From: Stappia sp. WLB 29
Lineage (GTDB): Bacteria > Pseudomonadota > Alphaproteobacteria > Rhizobiales > Stappiaceae
Assembly (NCBI RefSeq): GCF_023507705.1
Contig: NZ_JALBGD010000002.1
Span: forward strand, 1-64,000
Direction of reading: 5' to 3'
DNA length: 64,000 bases
Both the position numbers and the translations under genes were made by a program. This document shows, in pieces, positions 53,191 through 61,222 of this stretch. Below the pieces are notes generated by a model. The model had not been told where the DNA came from and did not search any database. It saw nothing but the letters and a program-made list of their open reading frames with translations. Position 1 is the first letter of the stretch; the number at the start of each line of letters is the position of its first letter.

Positions 53191-53631
53191 ATGGCGCTTC
53201 ACATGCAACGGATCGGCGTTCTCGTCGCCGTCACGCTGTTCTCGCTGGTGTTCTTCGGCACCGGCTTCACGGGCGCTCAGCCGGTCGAGGCGCGCGTCGC
53301 CGGGCAATGGCAGCTCATCGACGAGGTGTCGGGTGCGGTTTGCCGGCTTCATCTTAAGGCCGAGGCGGCTGGCGGCCTCTTTCCGCAGGACGCGTTTCGC
53401 GCTGACATGAGCGCCTGCACGAGCCCGGCCGGCGGCGAGCTGCCGCAACTGGGTTGGCGCGTGCCGCCGGAGGGTGGCATCGAGTTCGTCCTCGCCAACG
53501 GCAGCGTGCTCGCCGCCTTCGATGTGGGGGAGAGCGAGGCTCTGGCCTCGGTGGCGCCGGCCGGCGCCTTCCTGCTGCTGGTGCCCGAGCGGGCGGTGGC
53601 GCTGTCGGCACTCATTCCGACAGCGCGCTGA
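53191..53631 (+). CDS. AprI/Inh family metalloprotease inhibitor-like protein
   Basis: Exported protein of 146 aa. A signal peptide (about residues 1-33, RIGVLVAVTLFSLVFFGTGFTGA) is followed by a beta-barrel domain of Inh type: VAGQWQLIDEVSGAVCRLHLKAE, a second Cys in MSACTSP (a disulfide partner), LGWRVPPEGGIEFVLANGSVLAAFD. Family members bind secreted serralysin-type metalloproteases in the periplasm. No protease gene or type I secretion genes are in this window, so the target is unknown. The ATG at 53191 or 53203 could be used. Confidence 0.7.
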   Translation: MALHMQRIGVLVAVTLFSLVFFGTGFTGAQPVEARVAGQWQLIDEVSGAVCRLHLKAEAAGGLFPQDAFRADMSACTSPAGGELPQLGWRVPPEGGIEFVLANGSVLAAFDVGESEALASVAPAGAFLLLVPERAVALSALIPTAR

Positions 53632-53647
53632 TCCGGCGCCTCAGAAC

Positions 53648-54826
53648 CTACTTGGCCTTCTCCGACAGGAACTCGCCCATGCGCTCCAGCGCGCGGGCGA
53701 TGTTTTCGGCCGAGTTGGCGTAGGACAGGCGGATATAGCCCTCGCCGAGAATGCCGAAATCCGGCCCGCCGATGGTGGCAACGCCGGTTTCCTCCAGCAG
53801 CGCGCTTGCCAGGGGCTTGGCCTTCCAGCCGGTCGCGGAGATGTTGGGGAAGGCGTAGAAGGCGCCCGTGGGCGTGCGTGCACTGACACCGGGCAGGGCG
53901 TTCAGCCCATCCACCACCAGTTTCCGGCGCTTGTCGAATTCCCGCATCATGTCGGCGACCGCATCCTGCGGCCCCTCCAGCGCGGCAAGGCCGGCATATT
54001 GGGCGGGCGCGTTGACGCAGGACCAGCAGTTGACCGCGAGCTTGCGCGCCTTGTCGATCAGGGCCTGCGGCCAGACCGCATAGCCCATGCGCCATCCGGT
54101 CATGGCATAGGTCTTCGACCAGCCATCGAGCAGGATCAGCCGGTCGCGGATCGCCTCGAACTCCAGCAGCGAGGTGTGGACCGCACCGTCATAGGTCATC
54201 TGGCCGTAGATCTCGTCCGACAGGATGGCGATGTCGGGACGTGCGGCAAGGCCGGCCACCAGCTTCTCGATCTCGGCGCGCGGCGTCACGCCGCCGGTCG
54301 GGTTGGCGGGCGAGTTGAGAATAATCAGGCGGGTCTTTGGCGTCAGCAGGCCGAGCGTTTCCTCCGCGGAGAAGGCGAAGTCGTTCTTCTCGCGGATCGG
54401 CACCGGCACCGGCGTCGCGCCGGTGAACTCGATCATCGAGCGGTAGATAGGAAAGCCGGGATCCGGATAGAGGATTTCCGCGCCGGGCTCGCCGAACATC
54501 AGGATCGCCATGAACATGGTGACCTTGCCGCCCGGCACAACGACGACCTTGTCGGGATCGACGGCAACGCCGATGCGCTTTTCGATGTCGGCTGCAACGC
54601 CTTCGCGCAGAGGTAGGATACCGGTCGCCGGCGTATAGCCGTGATGGCCGTCGCGCAGTGCCTTCACCGCCGCCTCGACGATGTGGTCGGGCGTGCGGAA
54701 ATCGGGTTGGCCGATGCCGAGATTGATGATGTCCTTGCCCGTGCGGGCGAGTTCGGTGGCACGCGCCAGCACGGCGAAGGCGTTCTCTTCGCCGATCCTG
54801 TTGAAGCCTTCGATGGTTTTCAGCAT
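53648..54826 (-). CDS. PLP-dependent class I/II aminotransferase
   Basis: Fold-type I aminotransferase of 392 aa. Key residues: INLGIGQPDFRTPDHI, the cofactor-stacking region PGGKVTMFM, NSPANPTGG, DEIYGQMTYDG with the cofactor-binding Asp and Tyr, the Schiff-base Lys in LDGWSKTYAMTGWRMGY, and the carboxylate-binding Arg in YIRLSYANS. It is related to aspartate and other broad-range aminotransferases; the substrate is not clear. The ATG at 54826 is preceded by GGGAGGAACC. Convergent with the Inh gene, with 16 nt between the stops. Confidence 0.87.
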   Translation of the reverse strand: MLKTIEGFNRIGEENAFAVLARATELARTGKDIINLGIGQPDFRTPDHIVEAAVKALRDGHHGYTPATGILPLREGVAADIEKRIGVAVDPDKVVVVPGGKVTMFMAILMFGEPGAEILYPDPGFPIYRSMIEFTGATPVPVPIREKNDFAFSAEETLGLLTPKTRLIILNSPANPTGGVTPRAEIEKLVAGLAARPDIAILSDEIYGQMTYDGAVHTSLLEFEAIRDRLILLDGWSKTYAMTGWRMGYAVWPQALIDKARKLAVNCWSCVNAPAQYAGLAALEGPQDAVADMMREFDKRRKLVVDGLNALPGVSARTPTGAFYAFPNISATGWKAKPLASALLEETGVATIGGPDFGILGEGYIRLSYANSAENIARALERMGEFLSEKAK

Positions 54827-54980
54827 GGTTCCTCCCGGGACCGGGCAGGCGATGTCGTCCGCACGGTGTGGTCATGATAAAGTCATTGAGGCCCTTGATA
54901 TCGCGGGCTTACGCCCCGTGGAAGGGGAGTGATGTCATGGGCCGCCGGGGTATCCCCGCGCACTTTCCGGAGCGGTTGTC

Positions 54981-55439
54981 GTGAGCGATGTTGCACATCT
55001 CGATACCCCTGTCGGTCCTCTGGAGATAGAGGCGGAGCGGGACGCCATTGTGCGTGTCGGCTGGGGGCGCCGCCGGGACGCATCGCCGACGCCGCTTCTG
55101 GAGGAGGCGCTCGACCAGCTGCGGCGCTATTTCGCCGGCGAGTTGACGCGCTTCGACCTGCCCCTGGCGCCGGCCGGCAACGCGTTCCAGCAGTCGGTGT
55201 TTCGCGAGTTGCTGGCCATTCCCTATGGCGAGACGCGCACCTATGGCGACCTTGCGGCCCGGCTCTCCACCTTTGGCCAGCCGATCGGTCAGGCTTGCGG
55301 CGCGAACCCGATCCCGGTGATTATTCCCTGTCACAGGGTGCTGTCGGCCGGCGGTCTCGGCGGGTATTCGGGGGAAGGCGGCAGCGAGACCAAGATCGCG
55401 CTCTTGAAGCTCGAGGGCGGCTTTCCTTTCCTGCTCTAG
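54981..55439 (+). CDS. ogt: Methylated-DNA--protein-cysteine methyltransferase
   Basis: Suicide DNA repair protein of 152 aa that takes the alkyl group from O6-methylguanine. The alkyl acceptor motif is IPCHRV within PVIIPCHRVLSAGG, preceded by the Arg-finger and helix-turn-helix segment FRELLAIPYGETRTYGDLAARL. It starts with GTG at 54981. It lacks the zinc-binding Ada N-terminal domain, so it is an Ogt-type constitutive enzyme. Divergent from the aminotransferase gene. Confidence 0.92.
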   Translation: MSDVAHLDTPVGPLEIEAERDAIVRVGWGRRRDASPTPLLEEALDQLRRYFAGELTRFDLPLAPAGNAFQQSVFRELLAIPYGETRTYGDLAARLSTFGQPIGQACGANPIPVIIPCHRVLSAGGLGGYSGEGGSETKIALLKLEGGFPFLL

Positions 55440-55582
55440 CGTCTTGCGCCTCGCCTCGCGCGCCAGATTTTGCCAAGGCGCGGAAAATTCGGTACTGCGA
55501 TGGGTAACGCACCCCATATTCACGGGAAAGCGCGGCCGGCGATCCTCGCCGGGCCGCGCCCAAGTCAGATACAGGCAAGGCC

Positions 55583-56644
55583 ATGACCCTATCCCAGGAC
55601 AGCAAGATTCCCGTTACCGTGCTGACGGGCTATCTCGGCGCCGGCAAGACGACGCTGCTCAACCGCATCCTCAGCGAGAACCACGGCACCCGCTATGCGG
55701 TGATCGTCAACGAGTTCGGCGAGATCGGCATCGACAACGACCTGCTCGTCGAATCCGACGAGGAAATCTTCGAGATGAACAACGGCTGCATCTGCTGCAC
55801 CGTTCGCGGCGACCTGATCCGCACCGTCGAGAACCTGATGAAGCGCCAGGGCAGCTTCGACGCCATCGTCGTCGAGACCACCGGCGTTGCCGATCCGGCA
55901 CCGGTGGCGCAGACCTTCTTCATGGACGAGGACGTGCGCGCCAAGGCGAAGTTGGATGCGGTGGTTGCCGTCGTCGACTGCCGCCACGTGCTGCAGCGGC
56001 TGGCCGACACGGAAGAGGCCGAGGACCAGATCGCCTTCGCCGACGTGATCCTGCTCAACAAGACCGACCTGGTGACCGCAGACGAACTGAAGGCCGTCGA
56101 GACGCGCATCCAGTCGATCAACCCCTATGCCAAGCGGATCCGCAGCGAGCGCTGCGCGGTGCCGCTGGACGAGGTGCTGAACCGGGGCGCTTTCGACCTG
56201 GAGCGGATCCTGTCGCTCGATCCGCATTTCCTGGAAGAGGCCGAGCACACGCACGAATGCGGGCCGGACTGCGACCACGACCATCATCATCACCATCATG
56301 GGCACGATCACGGCCATGATCACCACCATCACCACGACCACGATGCGCCGCATTCGGTGAAGAGCGTGTCGATGACCGCAGGCGAGCTCGACCCGCAGGT
56401 CTTCTTCCGCTGGATCGGCGACATGACCCAGGTCAACGGGCCGAACATCCTGCGGCTGAAGGGCATCATCGCCTTCAAGGACGACCCGCAGCGCTATGTG
56501 GTGCAGGGCGTCCACATGATCCTGGAGGGCGACCATCAGCGCGAGTGGAAGGACGGGGAAGCCCGCAACAGCCGCCTGGTGGTGATCGGCCGCGAACTCG
56601 ATTTCGATGCGCTCGAGGTCGCGTTCAAGGCGTGCGAGGCCTGA
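55583..56644 (+). CDS. CobW/ZNG1-type GTPase metallochaperone with His-rich loop
   Basis: COG0523 GTPase of 353 aa. Walker [10 protein letters not shown] (about residues 16-24), the metal-binding CxCC motif in [13 protein letters not shown], Walker [11 protein letters not shown] and the guanine-specificity motif NKTDL. A His/Asp-rich run lies between the GTPase and C-terminal domains at about residues 224-255 (DNA 56265-56350). Such proteins deliver zinc or cobalt to target enzymes when metal is scarce. Its stop is 5 nt before a WD40 protein gene, a pairing seen in other alphaproteobacteria. No Zur box was recognised upstream. Confidence 0.88.
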   Translation: MTLSQDSKIPVTVLTGYLGAGKTTLLNRILSENHGTRYAVIVNEFGEIGIDNDLLVESDEEIFEMNNGCICCTVRGDLIRTVENLMKRQGSFDAIVVETTGVADPAPVAQTFFMDEDVRAKAKLDAVVAVVDCRHVLQRLADTEEAEDQIAFADVILLNKTDLVTADELKAVETRIQSINPYAKRIRSERCAVPLDEVLNRGAFDLERILSLDPHFLEEAEHTHECGPDCDHDHHHHHHGHDHGHDHHHHHDHDAPHSVKSVSMTAGELDPQVFFRWIGDMTQVNGPNILRLKGIIAFKDDPQRYVVQGVHMILEGDHQREWKDGEARNSRLVVIGRELDFDALEVAFKACEA

Positions 56645-56649
56645 TCGGG

Positions 56650-57624
56650 ATGGTCTCCGTTGCTCCGCTCGATCCGGGCGGTTTCGTTGTGGCGGCTGCC
56701 TTCCTCCGGGGGCAGCCGGCCTTCGCCTCCGGCGCTGGCGCCGTGCTTCTTCTCACCGATGCAGGCGAGCGCCGCATCCCCGTCCATGACGGCGGGCTGC
56801 TCGTCGCCTGCCGCACGCTGGAGGGCGACGCGCTGCTGTCCGGCGGCGATGACGGGACGGTGCGGCGCCTTTGCGCCGACGGCACCGTCGAGACGCTTGC
56901 CGAGATGCCGCGCAAGTGGATCGACATGCTCGCGGCCGGTCCGCAGCGCGCAGTTGCCTATGGCGCCGGGCGCAGTGCATTCGTTCGCCAGTCCGATGAC
57001 ACCGTGAAGGACTTCTCGCAAGGCCGCGCCGTCGGCGGGCTTGCTTTCGCGCCGAAGGGACTGCGGCTGGCGATCGCCCGCTACGACGGGGCGACCCTGC
57101 AATTCGTCAACACGGCCGCAGCGCCGCAGCTGCTCGACTGGAAGGGCGCGCACAAGGACGTCACATTCTCGCCGGACGGCAAGTATCTGGTGACGACCAT
57201 GCAGGAGAACGCGCTGCACGGCTGGCGGCTGTCCGACGGGCAGGACATGCGGATGACCGGCTATCCCGGCAAGATCCGCTCGATGAGCTGGTCGGCAAAG
57301 GGACGCTATCTCGCGACCTCCGGTGCCAATGCCGCAATCGTGTGGCCCTTCTTCGGCAAGAGCGGGCCGATGGGCCAGCAACCGCTGCAGCTGGGTGCCC
57401 GCGGCGATCAGGTCGTCACGCGCGTCGCCTGTCACCCGCACGAAGAGGTCGTGGCTATCGGCTACCAGGACGGACTGGTGCTGATGGCGCGCTTCTCGGA
57501 CGGCGAAGAGGTGTTGCTCAGGCGTCCGGGAGAGGGGGCGGTCAGTGCGCTCGCCTGGAACGACGAAGGCACACAGCTGGCCTTCGGCACCGAAGCCGGC
57601 GAGGCGGGCCTCGTCTCGCTCTAG
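56650..57624 (+). CDS. WD40 repeat protein partner of the CobW GTPase
   Basis: Beta-propeller protein of 324 aa with about seven degenerate WD40 repeats, e.g. LLSGGDDGTVRRLCADG, DVTFSPDGKYLVTTMQENALHGWRLSDG, SMSWSAKGRYLATSGANAAIVWPF and ALAWNDEGTQLAFGTEAGEAGLV. No signal peptide, so it is cytoplasmic. The ATG at 56650 was chosen; the frame continues upstream inside cobW. Tight coupling to the GTPase gene suggests a scaffold or target-recognition role in metal delivery, which is inference. Confidence 0.82.
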   Translation: MVSVAPLDPGGFVVAAAFLRGQPAFASGAGAVLLLTDAGERRIPVHDGGLLVACRTLEGDALLSGGDDGTVRRLCADGTVETLAEMPRKWIDMLAAGPQRAVAYGAGRSAFVRQSDDTVKDFSQGRAVGGLAFAPKGLRLAIARYDGATLQFVNTAAAPQLLDWKGAHKDVTFSPDGKYLVTTMQENALHGWRLSDGQDMRMTGYPGKIRSMSWSAKGRYLATSGANAAIVWPFFGKSGPMGQQPLQLGARGDQVVTRVACHPHEEVVAIGYQDGLVLMARFSDGEEVLLRRPGEGAVSALAWNDEGTQLAFGTEAGEAGLVSL

Positions 57625-57649
57625 CGCGCTGGAAGGGAAGGGACGGACC

Positions 57650-58147
57650 ATGATCGCTCGTACCATGGCACTGGCTGTTGCGCTGCTCGGCGGCGTCACC
57701 ACGTCCCAGCTCCCGGAGTTTGCCCAGCAATACCGCCAGCGGCTCGGCGGGGCCATCGACGCGCTCACCCAGGTGGTCGAGGAGTTTCGTGCCGATGCCG
57801 CCACCCATGGCCTGACGCCGGGCGAGGCCATCGACCGGCTGGAGGGCTCGTCCGACCGGCTGGTTGCCGCCCAGGGCGAGCGCGCGCAGCGTGCGCTCGA
57901 TCGCCTGGCAAGCCTTCAACGGCAGCAGGAGGCCTTCCGCGATGCCGGCCCCTTCGGCCGGCTCGCCGTGATGGTGCGCGATCTCGATCCGCAGATCGCA
58001 AGCCGCGCCTTCGAGGACTTCGAGCCGGCGGTGCCGGCGACGATGGAAGGGGCGGTCACGGCGGCCGGAGGCTTCCTGACGGTGCTGTTCGGAGCGGGGA
58101 TTTTCGGCAGGGCGACGCGACGGCTACGTCGGCGGCGGGACGCCTGA
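57650..58147 (+). CDS. DUF2937 family membrane protein
   Basis: Protein of 165 aa with an N-terminal hydrophobic helix (MIARTMALAVALLGGVTTSQL), the conserved LPEFAQQYRQRLGGAIDALTQVVEEF segment, an amphipathic coiled region rich in Glu, Arg and Ala (residues about 45-105) and a C-terminal membrane helix (AVTAAGGFLTVLFGAGIFG) ending in a basic tail. This is the DUF2937 pattern, whose function is unknown. It starts 25 nt after the WD40 gene stop and could belong to that operon. Confidence 0.78.
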   Translation: MIARTMALAVALLGGVTTSQLPEFAQQYRQRLGGAIDALTQVVEEFRADAATHGLTPGEAIDRLEGSSDRLVAAQGERAQRALDRLASLQRQQEAFRDAGPFGRLAVMVRDLDPQIASRAFEDFEPAVPATMEGAVTAAGGFLTVLFGAGIFGRATRRLRRRRDA

Positions 58148-58184
58148 GCCGCTTCGGCGGCAGACGGGGCACAAGGGGGACGGC

Positions 58185-59093
58185 ATGGATACGCTCAGCC
58201 GGATGCGCTGCTTCCTGAAGGTGGTCGATGCCGGCGGATTTTCGGCCGCGGCGCGCGAGCTGGGCCGCTCCAAGGCGCTGGTCTCGAAATATGTCGGCGA
58301 ACTGGAGGACGAGCTCGGCGCCCGGCTTCTCAACCGCACCACCCGCCAGATCTCGATGACCGAGGTAGGCCATGCCTTCTACAAGGAGGCGAGCGATATC
58401 CTGACCCGCATCGACGACCTCAAGGCCTCGATCCAGAACACCCACCAGGAAGCACGCGGCACCTTGCGCATTTCCGCCCCGCGTTCGATGGGCGACGACT
58501 TCCTGAATCCGGCGATCATGGCGTTTCTAGCCGCCGAGCCACAGATTTCCGTGGACCTGCGATTGGAGGACCGGTTCGTCGATCTGGTAGAGGAGGGGTT
58601 CGATGCGGCGATCCGCGTGGCGGAACTGACTGACTCCAGTCTGATCGCCCGCAAGCTGGCGCCGTTTCGCGGCGTGGTCTGCGCCTCGCCGGAGGCGATC
58701 GCGCGTTTCGGACGGCCGCAGCATCCGCAAGACCTGGCGAGCCTGCCTTGCATCATCGACAACAATTATCGCTTTCGGAACAACTGGCAGTTCCAGGTCG
58801 ACGGCAACCGGATCAGCGTGCCGGTGAAGGGCCGTGTGGAGGTGAACAGCGCCGAGGCGGCGCGTGCGGCGGCTGTCGCCGGTCTCGGGTTCCTTCGCAT
58901 TCCCTATATCTTCGTGCATCGGGATCTGGCGGAAGGACGCCTCGAGCCGATGCTGGAAGGTTTCCACCCCGAAGGACAGGCGATCTATGTCGTCTACCCG
59001 CACCGGCGTCACCTGTCGGGCAAGGTGCGCGCCTTCGTCGATTTCCTCGGCGAGTGGTTCGCCGAGCGGCGGCGGCAGGGCGAGGTCTGCTGA
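58185..59093 (+). CDS. LysR family transcriptional regulator
   Basis: Regulator of 302 aa: N-terminal winged helix-turn-helix (MDTLSRMRCFLKVVDAGGFSAAARELGRSKALVSKYVGELEDELGARLLNRTTRQISMTEVG) and a C-terminal type 2 periplasmic-binding fold with GTLRISAPRSMGDDFLNPAIMAFLAAEPQISVDLRLEDRFVDLVEEGFDAAIRV. It belongs to the CrgA/DmlR-like subgroup, which begins MD.L..M..F..V. No divergent target gene is adjacent; it converges on the amino-acid dehydrogenase gene. Confidence 0.9.
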   Translation: MDTLSRMRCFLKVVDAGGFSAAARELGRSKALVSKYVGELEDELGARLLNRTTRQISMTEVGHAFYKEASDILTRIDDLKASIQNTHQEARGTLRISAPRSMGDDFLNPAIMAFLAAEPQISVDLRLEDRFVDLVEEGFDAAIRVAELTDSSLIARKLAPFRGVVCASPEAIARFGRPQHPQDLASLPCIIDNNYRFRNNWQFQVDGNRISVPVKGRVEVNSAEAARAAAVAGLGFLRIPYIFVHRDLAEGRLEPMLEGFHPEGQAIYVVYPHRRHLSGKVRAFVDFLGEWFAERRRQGEVC

Positions 59094-59127
59094 TCTCGCG
59101 CCTGCTTTCCGATCCCGCTCTTGATAT

Positions 59128-60204
59128 TCAGGCGGCGGCCAGCCGTTCCTCCGCCAGCGTATCGGCCACTTTCTGCGTCGGCAGGGACAGGCGCTCGGCC
59201 CGCTCGAAAATGCGCGTGAGCGTCTCGTCGATGGCCTCGACTTTGCCCCGTACCAAGGCGTCGTCGCCTCCCGGGGTCGCCAGCGCGACGGAGATCACCC
59301 CGCCGGCATTGATGGCATAGTCCGGCGCATAGAGGATGCCGCGCCGGCGCAACGCTTCGTCGTGGCGTTCCTCGGCCAACTGGTTGTTGGCCGCGCCTGC
59401 GACGATGCCGGCGCGGATCTGAGGGATCGTGTCGTCGTTGAGCCCCGCTCCGAGAGCGCAAGGCGCAAAGACGTCGACATCCGCCGCATGGGCGCGATCG
59501 GCATCAACTCCTTCGGCACCGAAGCGGGCGACGGCATCCTCCAGGGTCGGCTTGTGGATGTCGGCCAGCACAAGGCGCGCGCCAGCACGGTGCAACCGCC
59601 CGGCGAGATCCATGCCGACATGGCCGAGGCCCTGAATACAAACTTTGCGTCCCTCCAGGCTGTCCGAGCCGAAGCGATGGCGGAGTGCTGCACGGATGCC
59701 ACAGAAAACGCCGAGCGCGGTGTAAGGCGAGGGATCGCCGAGACCCGTGGCGCGCGTGCCGCGCACATGATCGGTGCGGGTGGCGACGATCTCCATGTCG
59801 GGCGCGCTGATGCCGACGTCCTCGGCGGTGATATAGGTGCCGCCCAGCCGGTCGACCTGGGCGCCGAAGGCGGCAAGCAGGTCGGGCGTCTTGGCGCTGC
59901 GGGCATCGCCGATGATCACGGCCTTGCCGCCGCCAAGGTCGAGGCCGGCCAATGCGTTCTTGTAGGTCATGCCGCGCGATAGGCGCAGCGCGTCGGTCAG
60001 TGCCTCGGCGCTGTTGGCATAGGCCCACATGCGACAGCCGCCGAGGGCTGGGCCGAGGCGGGTGTCATGGACGGCGATGATGGTGAACAGGCCGCTCGCG
60101 CGGTCATGGCCGAAGACCACCTGCTCGTGGCCTCGAAATTCCGGATGATCGAACATGCCGTTCTCCACCGATTGAAGCTTGCGGCCGATCACTGGGGCAT
60201 TCAT
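59128..60204 (-). CDS. Leu/Phe/Val dehydrogenase
   Basis: Amino-acid dehydrogenase of 358 aa that oxidatively deaminates branched-chain or aromatic amino acids with NAD. Family motifs: GPALGGCRMWAYANSAEALTDALRLSRGMTYKNALAGLDLGGGKAVI with two catalytic Lys residues, the catalytic Asp in TAEDVG, the Rossmann GLGHVG, and AGAANNQLAEERHDEALRRRGILYAPDYAINAGGVI. The ATG at 60204 is preceded by CAGGAGGAGAC. Together with hpd elsewhere in the window it supports amino-acid use as a carbon source. It may also serve in reverse. Confidence 0.88.
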   Translation of the reverse strand: MNAPVIGRKLQSVENGMFDHPEFRGHEQVVFGHDRASGLFTIIAVHDTRLGPALGGCRMWAYANSAEALTDALRLSRGMTYKNALAGLDLGGGKAVIIGDARSAKTPDLLAAFGAQVDRLGGTYITAEDVGISAPDMEIVATRTDHVRGTRATGLGDPSPYTALGVFCGIRAALRHRFGSDSLEGRKVCIQGLGHVGMDLAGRLHRAGARLVLADIHKPTLEDAVARFGAEGVDADRAHAADVDVFAPCALGAGLNDDTIPQIRAGIVAGAANNQLAEERHDEALRRRGILYAPDYAINAGGVISVALATPGGDDALVRGKVEAIDETLTRIFERAERLSLPTQKVADTLAEERLAAA

Positions 60205-60561
60205 GACGGGTCTCCTCCTGCCCGGTCAGGCAACGTGCAACAGATGTCACGAAGGGAGCGCAGCCCGTGTGGGGCGCCGCCGAGCCATGTGGCATCTCTC
60301 ATTTATGGACAAGAAAAATATAGGTCGATTAACTCGAAATTTCCGTCTTTTCTTTTCAGTTGAGCGTTTAAAGATCCATAAAAATATCCTTTTACGCATC
60401 AAGATTAGGAAAATTTATCCGATTTATAGCGGCCGGTCTGCCGATGAGCGCCGTCGGTGCAGGGTCCGGCGGGCATGCCGGCTGAGACCGCTTGCCTTGC
60501 TGTTGCCGTGAAGTTTGCCAATATCGGCAACACGGATTCGAACGTGGGAGTGATTTTCTGC
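60205..60561 (+). other. 357-nt divergent region with an AT-rich core
   Basis: No gene is visible between the amino-acid dehydrogenase (minus) and the DUF1007 gene (plus). From about 60299 to 60430 the DNA is strikingly AT-rich compared with the flanks and contains TCGA-TTAAC-TCGA at 60325-60337. Nearer the DUF1007 start, TTGCC-N6-GGCAA lies at 60515-60530, 32 nt before the ATG, a possible operator. No cobalamin riboswitch (B12-box) was found, although one might be expected before a cobalt exporter. Confidence 0.5.
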
Positions 60562-61212
60562 ATGTGGAAGACCGGACTCATTGCCGCCGCCCTGACGGCC
60601 GGCCTTGCCGGTGCGGCCAATGCCCATCCGCATGTCTTCGTGGAGTCGCGCGCGGAGGTGGTCTTCGACGAGGCGGGGCGCCTGTCGGCCGTGCGGCATG
60701 TGTGGAGCTTCGATGAGGCGTTTACCGCCTTCGCCGTACAGGGGCTCGACGAAAACGGCGACGGCGAACTGTCCCGCGAGGAGCTGCAGCCGCTGGCGCA
60801 GGTAAATGTGGAGTCGCTCGCCGAATACGATTTCTTCACCTTTCTGCATCAGGACGGCGCGGACATCGCCTTCGAACCGCCGAGCGAATACTGGCTCGAC
60901 TTCTATGGTGGCCGGCTGACCCTGTTCTTCACGCTGCCGCTGCGCGAGGCGCGAGTGATCGATGCCTCGAACGTCGAGCTCGACGTCTTCGATCCGAATT
61001 ATTTCGTCGCCTTCGAGATGACGCAGGATACGCCGTTTGCGATGGTGGACGCGCCCAAGACCTGCACGCTCGACTTCACGCCGCCGCCGCCGCTGGATCC
61101 GCAGACCGCGACCACGCTCGCCGCGATCCCGCAGAGCGAACGGGAACTGCCTCCCGACTTGGTACAGATCACCGAGACCCTGTCGAATTCCGCAAGGATC
61201 GGCTGCAAGTGA
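60562..61212 (+). CDS. DUF1007 periplasmic protein paired with the NicO exporter
   Basis: Exported protein of 216 aa. The signal peptide ends at about residue 21 (MWKTGLIAAALTAGLAGAANA), followed by the DUF1007 start HPHVFVESRAEVVFDEAG, a possible metal-binding His pair. A canonical EF-hand loop, DENGDGELSREE (residues 63-74), follows. DUF1007 proteins usually accompany NicO/RcnA-type transporters and probably help metal transfer in the periplasm. The start at 60562 was chosen for its signal peptide; the frame is open from 60457. The exporter gene begins 10 nt downstream. Confidence 0.83.
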   Translation: MWKTGLIAAALTAGLAGAANAHPHVFVESRAEVVFDEAGRLSAVRHVWSFDEAFTAFAVQGLDENGDGELSREELQPLAQVNVESLAEYDFFTFLHQDGADIAFEPPSEYWLDFYGGRLTLFFTLPLREARVIDASNVELDVFDPNYFVAFEMTQDTPFAMVDAPKTCTLDFTPPPPLDPQTATTLAAIPQSERELPPDLVQITETLSNSARIGCK

Positions 61213-61222
61213 GGGCCTGCCG

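Noticed and set aside
56265-56350. Tandem-repeat-like run of CAC/CAT/GAC codons, considered as a repeat or CRISPR-like element
   Set aside because: It is in frame in the CobW gene and encodes a His/Asp-rich metal-binding loop; the units are codons, not spaced repeats.
60528-60545. GTTCGAATC-like T-loop on the minus strand, considered as a tRNA
   Set aside because: The flanking bases do not form a 5-bp T-stem and no acceptor, D or anticodon arms can be folded around it.
60205-60561. Cobalamin riboswitch upstream of the DUF1007-NicO pair
   Set aside because: No B12-box or associated conserved helices were found in this stretch.
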